DNA from: Sulfurimonas sp.
GTDB lineage: Bacteria; Campylobacterota; Campylobacteria; Campylobacterales; Sulfurimonadaceae
Direction: 5' to 3'
Length of the DNA: 42,892 nt
Assembly (NCBI GenBank): GCA_027019325.1
Contig: JALUWT010000113.1
Span: 1-42,892 of the forward strand
In this document: piece by piece, positions 32,158-41,070 of the stretch
Layout of the letters: each line of letters starts with the position of its first letter
Numbering within the stretch: position 1 is the first letter of the stretch
The notes under the pieces: generated by a model
Seen by the model: only the letters and a program-made list of their open reading frames with translations
Databases searched by the model: none
What the model was told of the DNA's origin: nothing
Program-made: the position numbers and the translations under genes

Positions 32158-33153
32158 ATGAAAAAAATTAAAACTACTCCACTTGCTCCTCAAGAGTTTG
32201 AGGTAGAACAAATTAGTGAGAATGAAGCTAATATTATGGCATACCCGTTTGAGACGGGTTATGCTATCTCTTTAGCTCATCCACTTCGCCGTTTTCTATT
32301 AAGCAGCTCTGTTGGTTATGCACCTATCGCTATTAAAATCGAAGGCGCAAAACATGAGTTTGATTCAGTTCGTGGTATGCTCGAAGATATTTCTGATCTT
32401 ATATTAAATCTTAAAGAGATTCGTTTTAAATTAAATAATGATGCAACTGAAGCAGAGATAAACTACAGCTTTGCAGGTCCATGTACTATTACTGGTGCTG
32501 ACCTTAGTAATGATGAAGTTGAAGTAGTAACTCCTGACGCTCCGCTTGCAACACTGAATGAAGATTCTACACTGAACTTTAGTATTAAGATTGCTCAAGG
32601 TATCGGGTATGTAGCGAGTGAAGATACATATGAAGAGTTAGAAGAGGGATACATTGCATTGGATGCTTATTTTACACCTGTAAGAAGTGCAACATATAAG
32701 ATAGAAAATGTACTTGTAGCAGACAATCCTAACTTTGAAAGAGTTGTTATGAACATCAGAACTGATGGTCAGATTTCTCCGATTGATGCATTTAGAAACT
32801 CATTAGAAGTTATGTATGCACAGTTAGCTGTATTTAATTCAGAGATTAGTATTAAAGCACCATCTACAATTGAGAGAGTTGAAGAGTCACCAGATCTTAA
32901 AAAACTAACTGCAAATATAGATGGTTTAGGATTAAGTGCTCGTAGTTTTAACTGTCTTGACCGTTCAAATGTTAAACTCATTGGTGAAATTGTACTTATG
33001 AGTACAAATGATCTTAAAAATGTAAAAAATCTTGGTAAAAAATCTTACGATGAAATCGTAGAGAAAGTTCAAGAATTTGGTTTTTCAGTAGGCGCTGATT
33101 TAGATGATGATGTAGTAACTGCACTAAAAAAGAAAATTGAAGTAGCTTCTTAA
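32158..33153 (+). CDS. rpoA: RNA polymerase alpha subunit
   Basis: A 331-residue alpha subunit. The N-terminal dimerisation domain (about 1-230) shows [40 protein letters not shown] and the loop [13 protein letters not shown]. The C-terminal DNA/activator-binding domain (about 250-320) contains [19 protein letters not shown] and [13 protein letters not shown], so contacts with UP elements and class II activators such as FNR are possible. It follows rpsD by 26 bases. Confidence 0.97.
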   Translation: MKKIKTTPLAPQEFEVEQISENEANIMAYPFETGYAISLAHPLRRFLLSSSVGYAPIAIKIEGAKHEFDSVRGMLEDISDLILNLKEIRFKLNNDATEAEINYSFAGPCTITGADLSNDEVEVVTPDAPLATLNEDSTLNFSIKIAQGIGYVASEDTYEELEEGYIALDAYFTPVRSATYKIENVLVADNPNFERVVMNIRTDGQISPIDAFRNSLEVMYAQLAVFNSEISIKAPSTIERVEESPDLKKLTANIDGLGLSARSFNCLDRSNVKLIGEIVLMSTNDLKNVKNLGKKSYDEIVEKVQEFGFSVGADLDDDVVTALKKKIEVAS

Positions 33154-33180
33154 GAAGCACTAATTAAAGAGGAATAAGAT

Positions 33181-33531
33181 ATGAGACACCGTCATGGATA
33201 TCGTAAACTAGGTCGTACAAGTGCTCACCGTAAGGCACTTTTAGCAAACCTTAGTATTTCGTTAATTGAACATGGTAAAATTGAAACTACTGCTGTAAAA
33301 GCTAAAGAGCTTCGCTCTTATGTTGAGAAATTGATTACTACTGCTGGTAAGAATGACTCAAATGCACACAGAGCAGTATTCGCTGCGCTTCAAAGTAAAG
33401 AAGCAACAAAACAACTAGTAAATGAAATCGCTCCTAAGTACGTTGAGCGTACTGGTGGTTATACTAGAATTACTAGAACTCGTATTCGTCGTGGTGATGC
33501 AACACCAATGGCATTTATCGAATTAGTATAA
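33181..33531 (+). CDS. rplQ: Ribosomal protein L17
   Basis: A 116-residue 50S protein that lines part of the exit tunnel region. The start [20 protein letters not shown], the middle [17 protein letters not shown] and the end [20 protein letters not shown] are all typical. It is the last gene of the rpmJ operon and is followed by a perfect hairpin. Confidence 0.97.
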   Translation: MRHRHGYRKLGRTSAHRKALLANLSISLIEHGKIETTAVKAKELRSYVEKLITTAGKNDSNAHRAVFAALQSKEATKQLVNEIAPKYVERTGGYTRITRTRIRRGDATPMAFIELV

Positions 33532-33544
33532 TTAAAAACTTTGT

Positions 33545-33569
33545 CGACAGTGAATTTTATTCACTGTCG
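33545..33569 (+). terminator. Hairpin after rplQ
   Basis: CGACAGTGAA and TTCACTGTCG form a perfect 10-base stem around the five-base loop TTTTA, 14 bases after the rplQ stop. No T-run follows, so it may stabilise the mRNA end or work with Rho. It separates the ribosomal operon from the aldo/keto reductase gene. Confidence 0.65.
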
Positions 33570-33626
33570 GTAACCCTTCTGAAATTTTCCCAATTCTAAA
33601 ATACTTTACAATTTAGGACTTACATT

Positions 33627-34844
33627 ATGAGTACTTTCGCATTTGGAACTTACCGAGTCAGTGATGAAAATCTTTTACATATTGAAGCGTTAAAAGAGGC
33701 CATAGAAAGTGGCATACGCTTGATTGACACTTCTACAAACTACAGTGACGGCGGAGCAGAGAGAGCTATTGCCAAAGCAATGGGCTTTTTTGAAGATGAA
33801 ATCAGAGATGAGATTAAAATTGTCTCTAAATTTGGCTATATTCAGGGCTCAAATCTCCAAGCACATAAAGAGAGCCCCTTTGAAGATGTAGTAGAGTACT
33901 CTGAGACATGTTTTCACTCTATCAGTAAATCATTTTTACACAGAGAACTGACACAATCTTTAGAGCGACTGCAACTCAACAGAATCGACTGTTATCTAAT
34001 TCATAATCCGGAATATTTTATCTTTGAAGCTCTGCAGGAAAAAATGCCTCGTGATGCAATGCTTGACACAATGTTTGCACGCATATATGAAGCTTTCGTG
34101 GGACTTGAAGAGGAAGTTAAAGAGGGTAGAATTGCATCTTATGGCATCAGTTCAAATGCTTTTTCAAAAGCCCACAATGCAGAGGATTTCTTACCTTATG
34201 AAGATTTGATAACACTCGCTCAAAATGCTGCTAAAGAGGCAGGAAATGTTCATCACAGCTTCTCTACAGTAGAATTGCCCGTCAATCTTTTAGAGCGTGA
34301 AGGTCTTGCATGTGCTGCGTGGGCAAAGAGTAATGGGCTCAGAGTTCTTGTAAACAGACCGCTCAATGCACAAAAAGAGTCATTAATGTACAGACTTGCA
34401 GAGTATACAGAGCCTCACGAGTATTATCATGCACTCAATGAACTCTTAGAAATTTGTGACAATGACCAACTACAGTCACTCTACAATTTAATAGAGCAGA
34501 TGGATATGAATAAGCATAAATTTGGCTGGATAGGGGATTATGACTCCTTTTTATATACACAGATATTGCCAAGTGTAAAAAAAATGATAGAGAGTGTTCA
34601 TGAGGATGTTCTAGAGATACTTTTGAAATATATTGAAACCTTTTTATCCGAGTATAAAAAGATGGTAGAATACGAGTGCTCAAAAGCTACAAAAATTCAG
34701 CTCAAAGAGTTCTTTGTTGCATGTGAGAGTGTGATGCAGGAGTGTGCATTACTGTTTTTAATGCGCCAAGACGATATTGACTATATACTTGTAGGGATGA
34801 GAAAACCCAGCTATATTCAAGAGATTATGGCTTTAAAAGAATAG
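33627..34844 (+). CDS. Aldo/keto reductase family protein with helical C-terminal extension
   Basis: A 405-residue soluble protein. The first 270 residues follow an AKR barrel: FGTYRVSDE, the catalytic Asp/Tyr region GIRLIDTSTNYSDGGAERAI, the Lys in IVSKFGYIQGS, and RIDCYLIHNPEYF with the catalytic His. IASYGISSNAF and VLVNRPLNAQKES follow. The final about 130 residues are mostly helical and end with DIDYILVGMRKPSYIQEI, which replaces the usual AKR C-terminal segment with an insertion before it. Substrate unknown. Its TAG stop is part of the terminal repeat of the element that follows. Confidence 0.83.
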   Translation: MSTFAFGTYRVSDENLLHIEALKEAIESGIRLIDTSTNYSDGGAERAIAKAMGFFEDEIRDEIKIVSKFGYIQGSNLQAHKESPFEDVVEYSETCFHSISKSFLHRELTQSLERLQLNRIDCYLIHNPEYFIFEALQEKMPRDAMLDTMFARIYEAFVGLEEEVKEGRIASYGISSNAFSKAHNAEDFLPYEDLITLAQNAAKEAGNVHHSFSTVELPVNLLEREGLACAAWAKSNGLRVLVNRPLNAQKESLMYRLAEYTEPHEYYHALNELLEICDNDQLQSLYNLIEQMDMNKHKFGWIGDYDSFLYTQILPSVKKMIESVHEDVLEILLKYIETFLSEYKKMVEYECSKATKIQLKEFFVACESVMQECALLFLMRQDDIDYILVGMRKPSYIQEIMALKE

Positions 34845-35111
34845 ACTTCTTGCCTAACTTAGATAAATCTCAGAGGGAAGAAAAAAAGATGAAATTGTGC
34901 AAAATCTTTTTTGAAGCGTAGCCGTAGCTACGGTGATGAAAAGTTTTGTGCAAGTTCGCTTTTTTTTATCCCTCCCTTTGGGCATTTTATAGAGAGCTTT
35001 ACTCTGCGTTAGATAACCTTCACCGTAACTTCGGTTACGCTGAAGAACATCTGCCTTGATTAAAACTCTCTATAAAATGCTGAGATATATTTAAGTTAGG
35101 CAAGAAGTCTA
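34842..35111. repeat. 270-bp Y-shaped palindromic element (MITE/BIME-like) or structured RNA
   Basis: The ends (34842-34873 and 35080-35111) are inverted repeats of 32 bases with two mismatches, the outermost 19 perfect. Inside, a first long hairpin arm spans about 34871-34980, tipped by the perfect palindrome CCGTAGCTACGG (34922-34933). A second arm spans 34982-35080, closed by perfect 15-base arms (34982-34996 and 35066-35080) and tipped by CGTAAC-TTCG-GTTACG. The two tips are diverged inverted copies of each other. The element therefore folds as a three-way junction. It contains no ORF and occupies the only gene-free stretch above 300 bases here. Confidence 0.75.
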
Positions 35112-35200
35112 GTAGGTAAAAATATTTTTTATGACTTGTTAAGCGATTTTGTCATATTTTATGATATAAATATAATTAAGTATTGAGAAGAAGGAAGAAA

Positions 35201-35476
35201 ATGATTCCATTTACTGATGAAGAGCTTATGGAGCCGGTCGAGCAAGTTATAGATAAAGTACGTCCCTCATTAGCACTTGATGGCGGAGATATTGAGTTTA
35301 TTACGGTTAAAAACGGAAATGTATATGTACAGTTAAAAGGTGCATGCATAGGATGTTCAAGCAGTGGTTCTACACTGAAGTATGGCGTTGAAAGACAACT
35401 GAGAATGGATATACATCCAAAAATCAGCGTAATAAATGTTCCTGTTGGAATGGAAAACGACATAGATAATTTATAA
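35201..35476 (+). CDS. NifU-like C-terminal domain protein (iron-sulfur scaffold)
   Basis: A 91-residue Nfu-type domain that assembles or carries an iron-sulfur cluster. It shows VIDKVRPSLALDGGDIEFIT and the cluster-binding C-x2-C in KGACIGCSSSGSTLKYGVE. The ATG at 35201 was chosen because AAGGA lies five bases upstream; a TTG at 35183 is a weaker alternative. It is followed by a TPR-like gene after nine bases and murE, an arrangement I associate with Campylobacterota genomes. Confidence 0.92.
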   Translation: MIPFTDEELMEPVEQVIDKVRPSLALDGGDIEFITVKNGNVYVQLKGACIGCSSSGSTLKYGVERQLRMDIHPKISVINVPVGMENDIDNL

Positions 35477-35485
35477 AAGAAGAAA

Positions 35486-36079
35486 ATGAGTACAATAAGT
35501 AAATATAAAATTTTATCACAAGCAAAAGAGAGTTTTACCAAAGCAGAGTATGAGAAAGCTATGGAAAAATTTGCAGAAGTTTTGCAAAGCTATCCCAACT
35601 CCAAAGAGGCCTATAATGGTGTTATCCTTTCAGAAATGGCGATGAGTGGTGAGACAGGTGCGGAAGCTCTTTTTGATTATTATGAGATACTTCAAGAAGA
35701 GGACAAAGAAGAAGCAGATGATGTTATGGAAGAGATACTGCAAAATATGGACGGTACGCTCGATAAACTGAGCGAAGCTTTCTCTCAGCCTCTGCGTGAG
35801 CGTGTAGAGTTCGAAGACGGTATTCTCTACAGTGATTTTAAAAAGCTGCTTGATGAAGGTGCTGATTTTAAAGAGACCTTTGAAAACATCATGTTCTCTA
35901 CGCGTGTAATCATTACAGAAAAAGAGGATTTCTTAGATTTTTTAGATAAGTTGATTGAGCATGGTTTCTCTGAGATGGCTTTGACATATCTTGAGAATGC
36001 GCTCAGTGTCTATCCGACGGACAAACTTCTGACAAAACTATTGAAAAAACTTGCCCAAGGTAAAAATATTGAAAATTGA
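35486..36079 (+). CDS. TPR-like helical protein of unknown function
   Basis: A 197-residue soluble acidic protein. The first 45 residues form a TPR-like pair (LSQAKESFTKAEYEKAMEKF, then AEVLQSYPNSKEAYNGVILS). A second repeat-like helix pair is near the end (MALTYLENALSVYPTDKLLT). The central part is helical and acidic. No signal peptide or catalytic motif was seen. It probably acts as a protein-binding scaffold. It overlaps the murE start by 11 bases, so the two are coupled. Confidence 0.8.
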   Translation: MSTISKYKILSQAKESFTKAEYEKAMEKFAEVLQSYPNSKEAYNGVILSEMAMSGETGAEALFDYYEILQEEDKEEADDVMEEILQNMDGTLDKLSEAFSQPLRERVEFEDGILYSDFKKLLDEGADFKETFENIMFSTRVIITEKEDFLDFLDKLIEHGFSEMALTYLENALSVYPTDKLLTKLLKKLAQGKNIEN

Positions 36080-37361
36080 ACTTCCAAATCAATCTTACAA
36101 ATATGTAACAGAAAATTCACAGGAGTGTGACAGTGAGACAGCATTTGTGCTGATAACACAAAATGAAAGATATTTAGATGATGCCAAAGCAAACGGTGCG
36201 CACTCCATCATAAAAATCCAAGAGATTGCGGAACTCTTCGGTGTGAATGATATTAAAATAGTAGGCATTACTGGCACAAACGGTAAAACAACAACAGCAA
36301 GTGCCATCTACTCTTTTTTACTTGACCTCGGTTATAAAGCAGCGATGCAGGGAACACGTGGGCTCTTTATGAATGACGAAGTAGTGGAGGGGAAGACACT
36401 TACAACTCCGTCTGTTTTAAATACATACAGACATATTTATCAGGCAGTTACCGCAGGGTGTGAATACTTCATTATGGAAGTAAGTTCTCACGCAATAGCG
36501 CAAAAAAGAGTCGAAGGACTGCCTTTTGAGCTTAAAATTCTTACTAACATTACACAGGACCACCTTGATTATCATAAGACCATAGAAGAGTATATCAATA
36601 TTAAAAACTCTTTTTTCCAAGATGAGGGTAAGAAGCTTATGAACAAAGATGAGCCAAAGGCAAAGTTTAATTTTAAAAATGCTTTTACCTATGGCATAGA
36701 AAATCCTGCGACATACAGATTGATGGCCTATTCATTAAATGAAGGCAGCAGCGGTATTATTCAGCATTTTCAAGAGATTGTCCCTTTTACTGCTTCACTG
36801 CACGGATTTTTTAATCTTTACAATCTTATGGCGGCGATTGCAGCTACAGATCTCATTACAGATAAAAGTTTAGAAGAGGTGGCAGATGTCGTCGATAATT
36901 TTGCCGGAGTAAGCGGGAGAATGGAGCAGGTGTGTGCCGCTCCAAATGTTATTGTTGACTTTGCTCACACGCCTGACGGAATGCAGCAGGTACTTAATGC
37001 CCTTAAAGAAAAAGAGCTTCTGGTTGTCTTTGGCGCAGGCGGAGACAGAGACAAAAGTAAACGTCCGTTAATGGGCAGAGTTGCCGCAAGTCTGGCAAAA
37101 AGAGTCTACATTACAAGTGATAATCCACGCCATGAAGACCCTGATACCATAGTCGATGATATCTTACAGGGCATAGAAGACAAAACAAATGTTATTGTTG
37201 AACTGAACCGCAAAAAAGCTATTGAGATGGCATTGGATGAACAGAGCAATGAAGAGGTTGTTGTCATTCTTGGAAAAGGCGATGAAAGTTATCAGCTTAT
37301 TTACGATGAGAAACTCCCTTTTGATGACAGGGAAGTTGTAAGAGAACTTCTCAAAATCTAA
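36069..37361 (+). CDS. murE: UDP-MurNAc-tripeptide synthetase MurE
   Basis: Adds meso-diaminopimelate to UDP-MurNAc-L-Ala-D-Glu in the cytoplasm. The ATP loop GITGTNGKTTTAS is at about residues 66-78, followed by EVSSHAIAQKRVEGLPFE, TNITQDHLDYHKTIEEYI with the carbamylated-lysine region, and DFAHTPDGMQQVL. The DAP-specifying motif DNPRHEDP is present. The N-terminal domain is shorter than in E. coli MurE (430 residues in total). I chose TTG at 36069, which has AAGG eight bases upstream; TTG at 36051 would add six residues. Confidence 0.93.
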   Translation: MKIELPNQSYKYVTENSQECDSETAFVLITQNERYLDDAKANGAHSIIKIQEIAELFGVNDIKIVGITGTNGKTTTASAIYSFLLDLGYKAAMQGTRGLFMNDEVVEGKTLTTPSVLNTYRHIYQAVTAGCEYFIMEVSSHAIAQKRVEGLPFELKILTNITQDHLDYHKTIEEYINIKNSFFQDEGKKLMNKDEPKAKFNFKNAFTYGIENPATYRLMAYSLNEGSSGIIQHFQEIVPFTASLHGFFNLYNLMAAIAATDLITDKSLEEVADVVDNFAGVSGRMEQVCAAPNVIVDFAHTPDGMQQVLNALKEKELLVVFGAGGDRDKSKRPLMGRVAASLAKRVYITSDNPRHEDPDTIVDDILQGIEDKTNVIVELNRKKAIEMALDEQSNEEVVVILGKGDESYQLIYDEKLPFDDREVVRELLKI

Positions 37362-37393
37362 TTCAAGAGCTGCTATGAAAATTCTCTTTTCTG

Positions 37394-37942
37394 CTAAAAT
37401 CTAAAATTGACTCCGATATAACCTGTATGTAGGCTGGATGAAGGGCTATACGTAAGGTTGCTATCAAGTTTTTGATACGAAACACTTTTATACTCATAGG
37501 CCATTTCAATATCAAAATGTTCATTGATGGGAATGAATATCCCAGTACCAAGATTGAAAGAGCCATAGGTAAGTGAACCGTTATTCACATCAGCGGGAGT
37601 ATTCAAATAGCCTGCACCAAATCCTGCTTTAAAGAAAGGATTGACATAAATACCAAAGTCAAACGCTTTTAAAAGTTCTACATTGAAGCCATATTTTTTA
37701 CCATCGTGTGAATCAAAGTAGGTGTTTTTTGTGTCTAGGTAATCGAGAGAAAACTCAACAGCATAAGCCGCTCTGTCTCCATACCCCACTTTTACTCTTG
37801 CACCATTGTTGTTTACTGATTTGTTGTATCCCTGATATGAAATATTTTCACTATTATATGTATAACCGGTACCGAAGTAAATTTTTGATTGGGCAACAAG
37901 AAGTGATGATATCATGAGCCATAGTAAGAGAATTTTTTTCAA
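37394..37942 (-). CDS. Outer-membrane beta-barrel protein (OmpW/OmpA-like)
   Basis: A 182-residue exported protein with a signal peptide of about 18 residues (MKKILLLWLMISSLLVAQ) and a barrel of amphipathic strands, such as IYFGTGYTYNSENIS, VKVGYGDRAAYAVEF and the final HTGYIGVNFRF with terminal phenylalanine. Size and spacing fit an eight-stranded barrel. Convergent with murE and divergent from the ferredoxin gene. Function unknown; it resembles the barrel protein at 5.3 kb in layout, not obviously in sequence. Confidence 0.8.
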   Translation of the reverse strand: MKKILLLWLMISSLLVAQSKIYFGTGYTYNSENISYQGYNKSVNNNGARVKVGYGDRAAYAVEFSLDYLDTKNTYFDSHDGKKYGFNVELLKAFDFGIYVNPFFKAGFGAGYLNTPADVNNGSLTYGSFNLGTGIFIPINEHFDIEMAYEYKSVSYQKLDSNLTYSPSSSLHTGYIGVNFRF

Positions 37943-38083
37943 GAGTTTCAGTCCTATAAATTTTTAATAAAATTATATCTAAAAAGTTGCATGCTAACTT
38001 AAAAAAGCAAACTTATTTTGCATCATTAGATTTCTACTTCAATATTTTGCTATAATTGCACAAAAATTTTAAGGACTATTTCT

Positions 38084-38458
38084 ATGGGAATTCCACAACC
38101 GGCATTTTATATCTTCAAGTGTGAGCAGTCAGCACCTCCAGGTATGCCAAAACCATCATGTGTTACACCACAAACGCAAGACCTTTTTCAATATCTTGCA
38201 CAAAGTTTAATGAAAGAAGGCATTATGGGAACGGTTCAGCCGATTCGTACTTCTTGTATGAATCGCTGTCAAATGGGTCCTGTAATGCTAGTTGAGCCAG
38301 GTCATACTATGTATGCAGGTTTAACTAAAGAAAAAATTGATAAAATTGTACAAGAGCATATCCTTGGTGGTAATGTCGTTGAAGAGTTTGTAATTGATTC
38401 TGAGATGTGGGATGCGCCAATTAGCCCTGCTGATATGAAAAAACAGATGGGAATGTAG
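38084..38458 (+). CDS. Thioredoxin-like [2Fe-2S] ferredoxin
   Basis: A 124-residue protein of the Aquifex-type thioredoxin-fold ferredoxin class, which carries electrons or delivers iron-sulfur clusters. The four cysteine ligands fit C13, C26, C58 and C62 ([27 protein letters not shown]). The rest follows the family pattern with [20 protein letters not shown]. It has a TATAAT at 38051-38056 and an AAGGA ribosome site. It is followed by panD after eight bases. Electron partner unknown. Confidence 0.87.
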   Translation: MGIPQPAFYIFKCEQSAPPGMPKPSCVTPQTQDLFQYLAQSLMKEGIMGTVQPIRTSCMNRCQMGPVMLVEPGHTMYAGLTKEKIDKIVQEHILGGNVVEEFVIDSEMWDAPISPADMKKQMGM

Positions 38459-38466
38459 GAAAAACA

Positions 38467-38832
38467 ATGACAATAGAGATGTTGTACAGCAAAATCCATC
38501 GCGCTACTGTAACAGATGCCAACCTAAATTATGTTGGCTCTATTACTATAGATGAAGAGCTTTTAGAAGCTTCGAAGATGCGTGTTGGACAAAAAGTAGA
38601 GATACTAAACATCAACAATGGTGAGCGTTTCTCTACATATATTATTTTAGGTGAACGTGGAAACCGTGATATCTGCCTTAATGGTGCAGCAGCACGCAAA
38701 GTTCACAAAGGCGATAAAATCATCATCGTTGCCTATGCAACATATGATGAAAAAGAGTTGGCAGATTATAAGCCAAAAGTTGTTCTTTTGAATGATGATA
38801 ACAATATAGACGCAATTCACGACGAGATCTGA
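38467..38832 (+). CDS. panD: Aspartate 1-decarboxylase
   Basis: Makes beta-alanine for pantothenate and CoA. The 121-residue proenzyme self-cleaves at G24-S25 (NYVGSITID), which leaves the pyruvoyl group on the new N-terminus. The catalytic arginine, threonine and tyrosine region is [20 protein letters not shown], with [20 protein letters not shown] behind it. It is co-transcribed with the ferredoxin gene upstream and probably with YbaB downstream. Confidence 0.97.
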   Translation: MTIEMLYSKIHRATVTDANLNYVGSITIDEELLEASKMRVGQKVEILNINNGERFSTYIILGERGNRDICLNGAAARKVHKGDKIIIVAYATYDEKELADYKPKVVLLNDDNNIDAIHDEI

Positions 38833-38834
38833 CA

Positions 38835-38912
38835 ATGAATGTATATGAATTCTCACCGCTAGGTGTAGCTTTAGTGACTGAGCAGAGCTGTGGCTTTGCT
38901 ACAGGTCTGTGA
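38835..38912 (+). CDS. Possible 25-residue ORF between panD and YbaB
   Basis: An ATG two bases after the panD stop opens a short frame reading MNVYEFSPLGVALVTEQSCG, then FATGL, ending six bases before the YbaB start. Only a weak GAG precedes it. It may be a small coupling ORF, the remnant of a longer gene, or spacer DNA. No family was recognised. Confidence 0.25.
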   Translation: MNVYEFSPLGVALVTEQSCGFATGL

Positions 38913-38918
38913 GAGATA

Positions 38919-39215
38919 ATGATGTTTGAGAATATGGGTGATTTAAGTAAGATGCTTCAAGGGTTTGAAGAGAACGCTCAAAAACTCAAAGAGGACCTTG
39001 CAAACAAAACCTTTTCTGTTAAAACTGGCGGGGGTATGGTTGAGCTCACACTCAACGGTAATGGTGAAGTGATTGACTTGAACATCGACGATGAGCTGCT
39101 TGGAGACAAAGAGTCGCTGCAGATTCTTCTCATTGGTGCCATCAACGATGCAAACAAAATGGTGCAGCAAAACCAACAGCAGAGTGCTTTGGGTATGCTA
39201 GGTGGAGCAAAGTAG
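38919..39215 (+). CDS. YbaB/EbfC family nucleoid-associated protein
   Basis: A 98-residue helical DNA-binding dimer protein. It shows MGDLSKMLQGFEENAQKLKE, the YbaB core KTFSVKTGGGMVELTLNGNG and VIDLNIDDELL, and the tail MVQQNQQQSALGML. In other genomes it sits beside recR and dnaX; here it follows panD. Two in-frame ATGs (38919, 38922) are both usable. It is directly adjacent to the PDZ gene (TAG immediately before GTG). Confidence 0.9.
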   Translation: MMFENMGDLSKMLQGFEENAQKLKEDLANKTFSVKTGGGMVELTLNGNGEVIDLNIDDELLGDKESLQILLIGAINDANKMVQQNQQQSALGMLGGAK

Positions 39216-40199
39216 GTGTTTTTTCGCCTCTTTGTTCTTGCATCTTTTCTTTTTTTAAACCTCTATGCCTGCAAAAGCGGTTACGCTTCTTGTGTTGCAA
39301 AGGTTAATGACTCTCACGCCATACAAAAAAATGCACTTTTTATTCCGATATCTAAAAATAGACGCCTTGTTTATACTCAAAGCAAGCCTCACGCAAAGAT
39401 TTTAAAATATAATCCTTTTTTATCGCTCTATCTCATAGAAGACAAACACCCTTTTGCGTACCCTTTTGATATTAATATGCGTCTGCAGCTCGGGAGTGCA
39501 ATGGTGACAAAAAAAGCTGCAAGAGAGGGAAGATTTGTTCACAATCAAATTGGACTCAATACTTTAGCACAGTACAGTGAGCCACTTTTTTACCCTGCAC
39601 TGCTGAGTAGCTCATGCTGCTCTCTTGAGGGTGTCGTAACACAAAGGGGTATCATCCAAAAAGAGTATCTTAAACACTTTGCGACATCTAAAAATAGCGA
39701 ATATGGTGATATCGGTATTCGTGTTAAAAATGAAAAAGCTTTTGTCATAGTTACGGCAAGTGACCCCTTTATGAAAAACAATCGCTTTCAAACAGGGGAC
39801 TGTATTCTCGCATATGACGGGAAAAAAATAAAAGCAGCATCCATTTTAATGTGTACGATTCTTTTTGCAAAAGTGGGTTCAAAACACACGGTAAAGATTA
39901 AAAGAGGCAAGAAAATCAGCATACTCCATGTGACAACACACAAACGTTTCGGCGGTGGAGCATTGAGTGATACTTTTTTAGAACAAAAAGGGCTCTTTTT
40001 TGACAAACAACTGCATTTAAAAAATGTAGGCCCTGCATTTGCAAAGTATGGATTAAATATTGGCGATAAGCTTATTCAAGTCAATGGTGTAGAGCTAACA
40101 AATCAAAAAGAGTTGCGCAAATATTTAGAAAAAGAGAGAGATTACTCCTCTTTGCTTTTTGAGCGCAACGGCTTCCAGTTTTTTGTAAACATTAAGTAG
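39216..40199 (+). CDS. Exported PDZ-domain protein
   Basis: A 327-residue protein with a signal sequence (MFFRLFVLASFLFLNLYA, then C19). The LYAC could be a lipobox, or C19 and C26 may form a disulfide. The middle part resembles an inactive protease-like domain (about 90-180). The C-terminal half carries two PDZ-like segments: NNRFQTGDCILAYDGKKIKA (about 190-210) and YGLNIGDKLIQVNGVELTN (about 278-298). The GTG start follows the YbaB stop with no gap, and GGAG lies within the YbaB gene. Function unknown; envelope protein quality control is plausible. Confidence 0.78.
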   Translation: MFFRLFVLASFLFLNLYACKSGYASCVAKVNDSHAIQKNALFIPISKNRRLVYTQSKPHAKILKYNPFLSLYLIEDKHPFAYPFDINMRLQLGSAMVTKKAAREGRFVHNQIGLNTLAQYSEPLFYPALLSSSCCSLEGVVTQRGIIQKEYLKHFATSKNSEYGDIGIRVKNEKAFVIVTASDPFMKNNRFQTGDCILAYDGKKIKAASILMCTILFAKVGSKHTVKIKRGKKISILHVTTHKRFGGGALSDTFLEQKGLFFDKQLHLKNVGPAFAKYGLNIGDKLIQVNGVELTNQKELRKYLEKERDYSSLLFERNGFQFFVNIK

Positions 40200-40218
40200 A
40201 AAAAAAGTACAATTGCAA

Positions 40219-41070
40219 ATGCAAAATTTTGAGCAGTTTTTATTAGATAACCTACCACAATCACAAAGTATTCATCCTCATTACGAGAGTGCACTGCAAA
40301 ATATGCTTCAAGCGGGAGGCAAACGCTTCCGTCCCGCTCTTCTGCTCAGTGTTGTCAAAGCCTATAACCCTTTGATGCTGGATTCTGCTCGACATGGGGC
40401 ACTTGCAATTGAGCTGCTGCACACCTATTCACTTATTCATGATGATCTGCCTGCAATGGATGATTCACCGCTTCGTCGTGGAAATCCTACACTGCATGTT
40501 GTGTATGATGAAGTGACGGCAATACTTGTCGGTGATGCACTTAATACCTACGCTTTTGAAGTTTTAAGCAAGGCACCACTCTCTGATGAGGTAAAAATAA
40601 AACTCATTAGAGAGTTAGCACAAAATGGTGGTTTGAACGGTATGGTTTTAGGGCAGGCTATTGACTGCTATTTTGAAAACAGACCTCTGCAGCTTGAAGA
40701 TATTAAAACGCTTCATACAAACAAAACCGCCAAACTCATAGCAGCATCACTCAAAATGGGTGCCATCATTGCAGGTCATGAAGATGTAGCAGAGAAACTG
40801 TATGATTTTGGTATTCAACTCGGACTTCTTTTTCAGATTCAAGATGACATTTTGGATGTTACACAAAGTTCTGAAGAAGCGGGAAAACTGACAAACAATG
40901 ATGAAGATAAAAATAGTTTTGTAACTATTTTAGGACTTGATGAGGCACTGCGTGAGGCAAATGTTTTGGCAGATGCATTAACAGAGCAAATGTGTAGTTT
41001 TGATGAGAGCTTACAGCGTGAGTTGTCACCAATACTTACAAAATATATAAACAGACACAAAGGTAATTAA
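40219..41070 (+). CDS. ispA: Farnesyl/geranyl diphosphate synthase
   Basis: Condenses isopentenyl and allylic diphosphates for quinone and undecaprenyl chains. At 283 residues it has the substrate motif GGKRFRPALLL, the first aspartate-rich motif HDDLPAMDDSPLRRG (D75-D76 and D81-D82) and the second FQIQDDILDVT. The ATG at 40219 was chosen; a TTG at 40213 would add two residues. Transketolase follows without a gap, an order I recall from other Campylobacterota. Confidence 0.92.
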   Translation: MQNFEQFLLDNLPQSQSIHPHYESALQNMLQAGGKRFRPALLLSVVKAYNPLMLDSARHGALAIELLHTYSLIHDDLPAMDDSPLRRGNPTLHVVYDEVTAILVGDALNTYAFEVLSKAPLSDEVKIKLIRELAQNGGLNGMVLGQAIDCYFENRPLQLEDIKTLHTNKTAKLIAASLKMGAIIAGHEDVAEKLYDFGIQLGLLFQIQDDILDVTQSSEEAGKLTNNDEDKNSFVTILGLDEALREANVLADALTEQMCSFDESLQRELSPILTKYINRHKGN

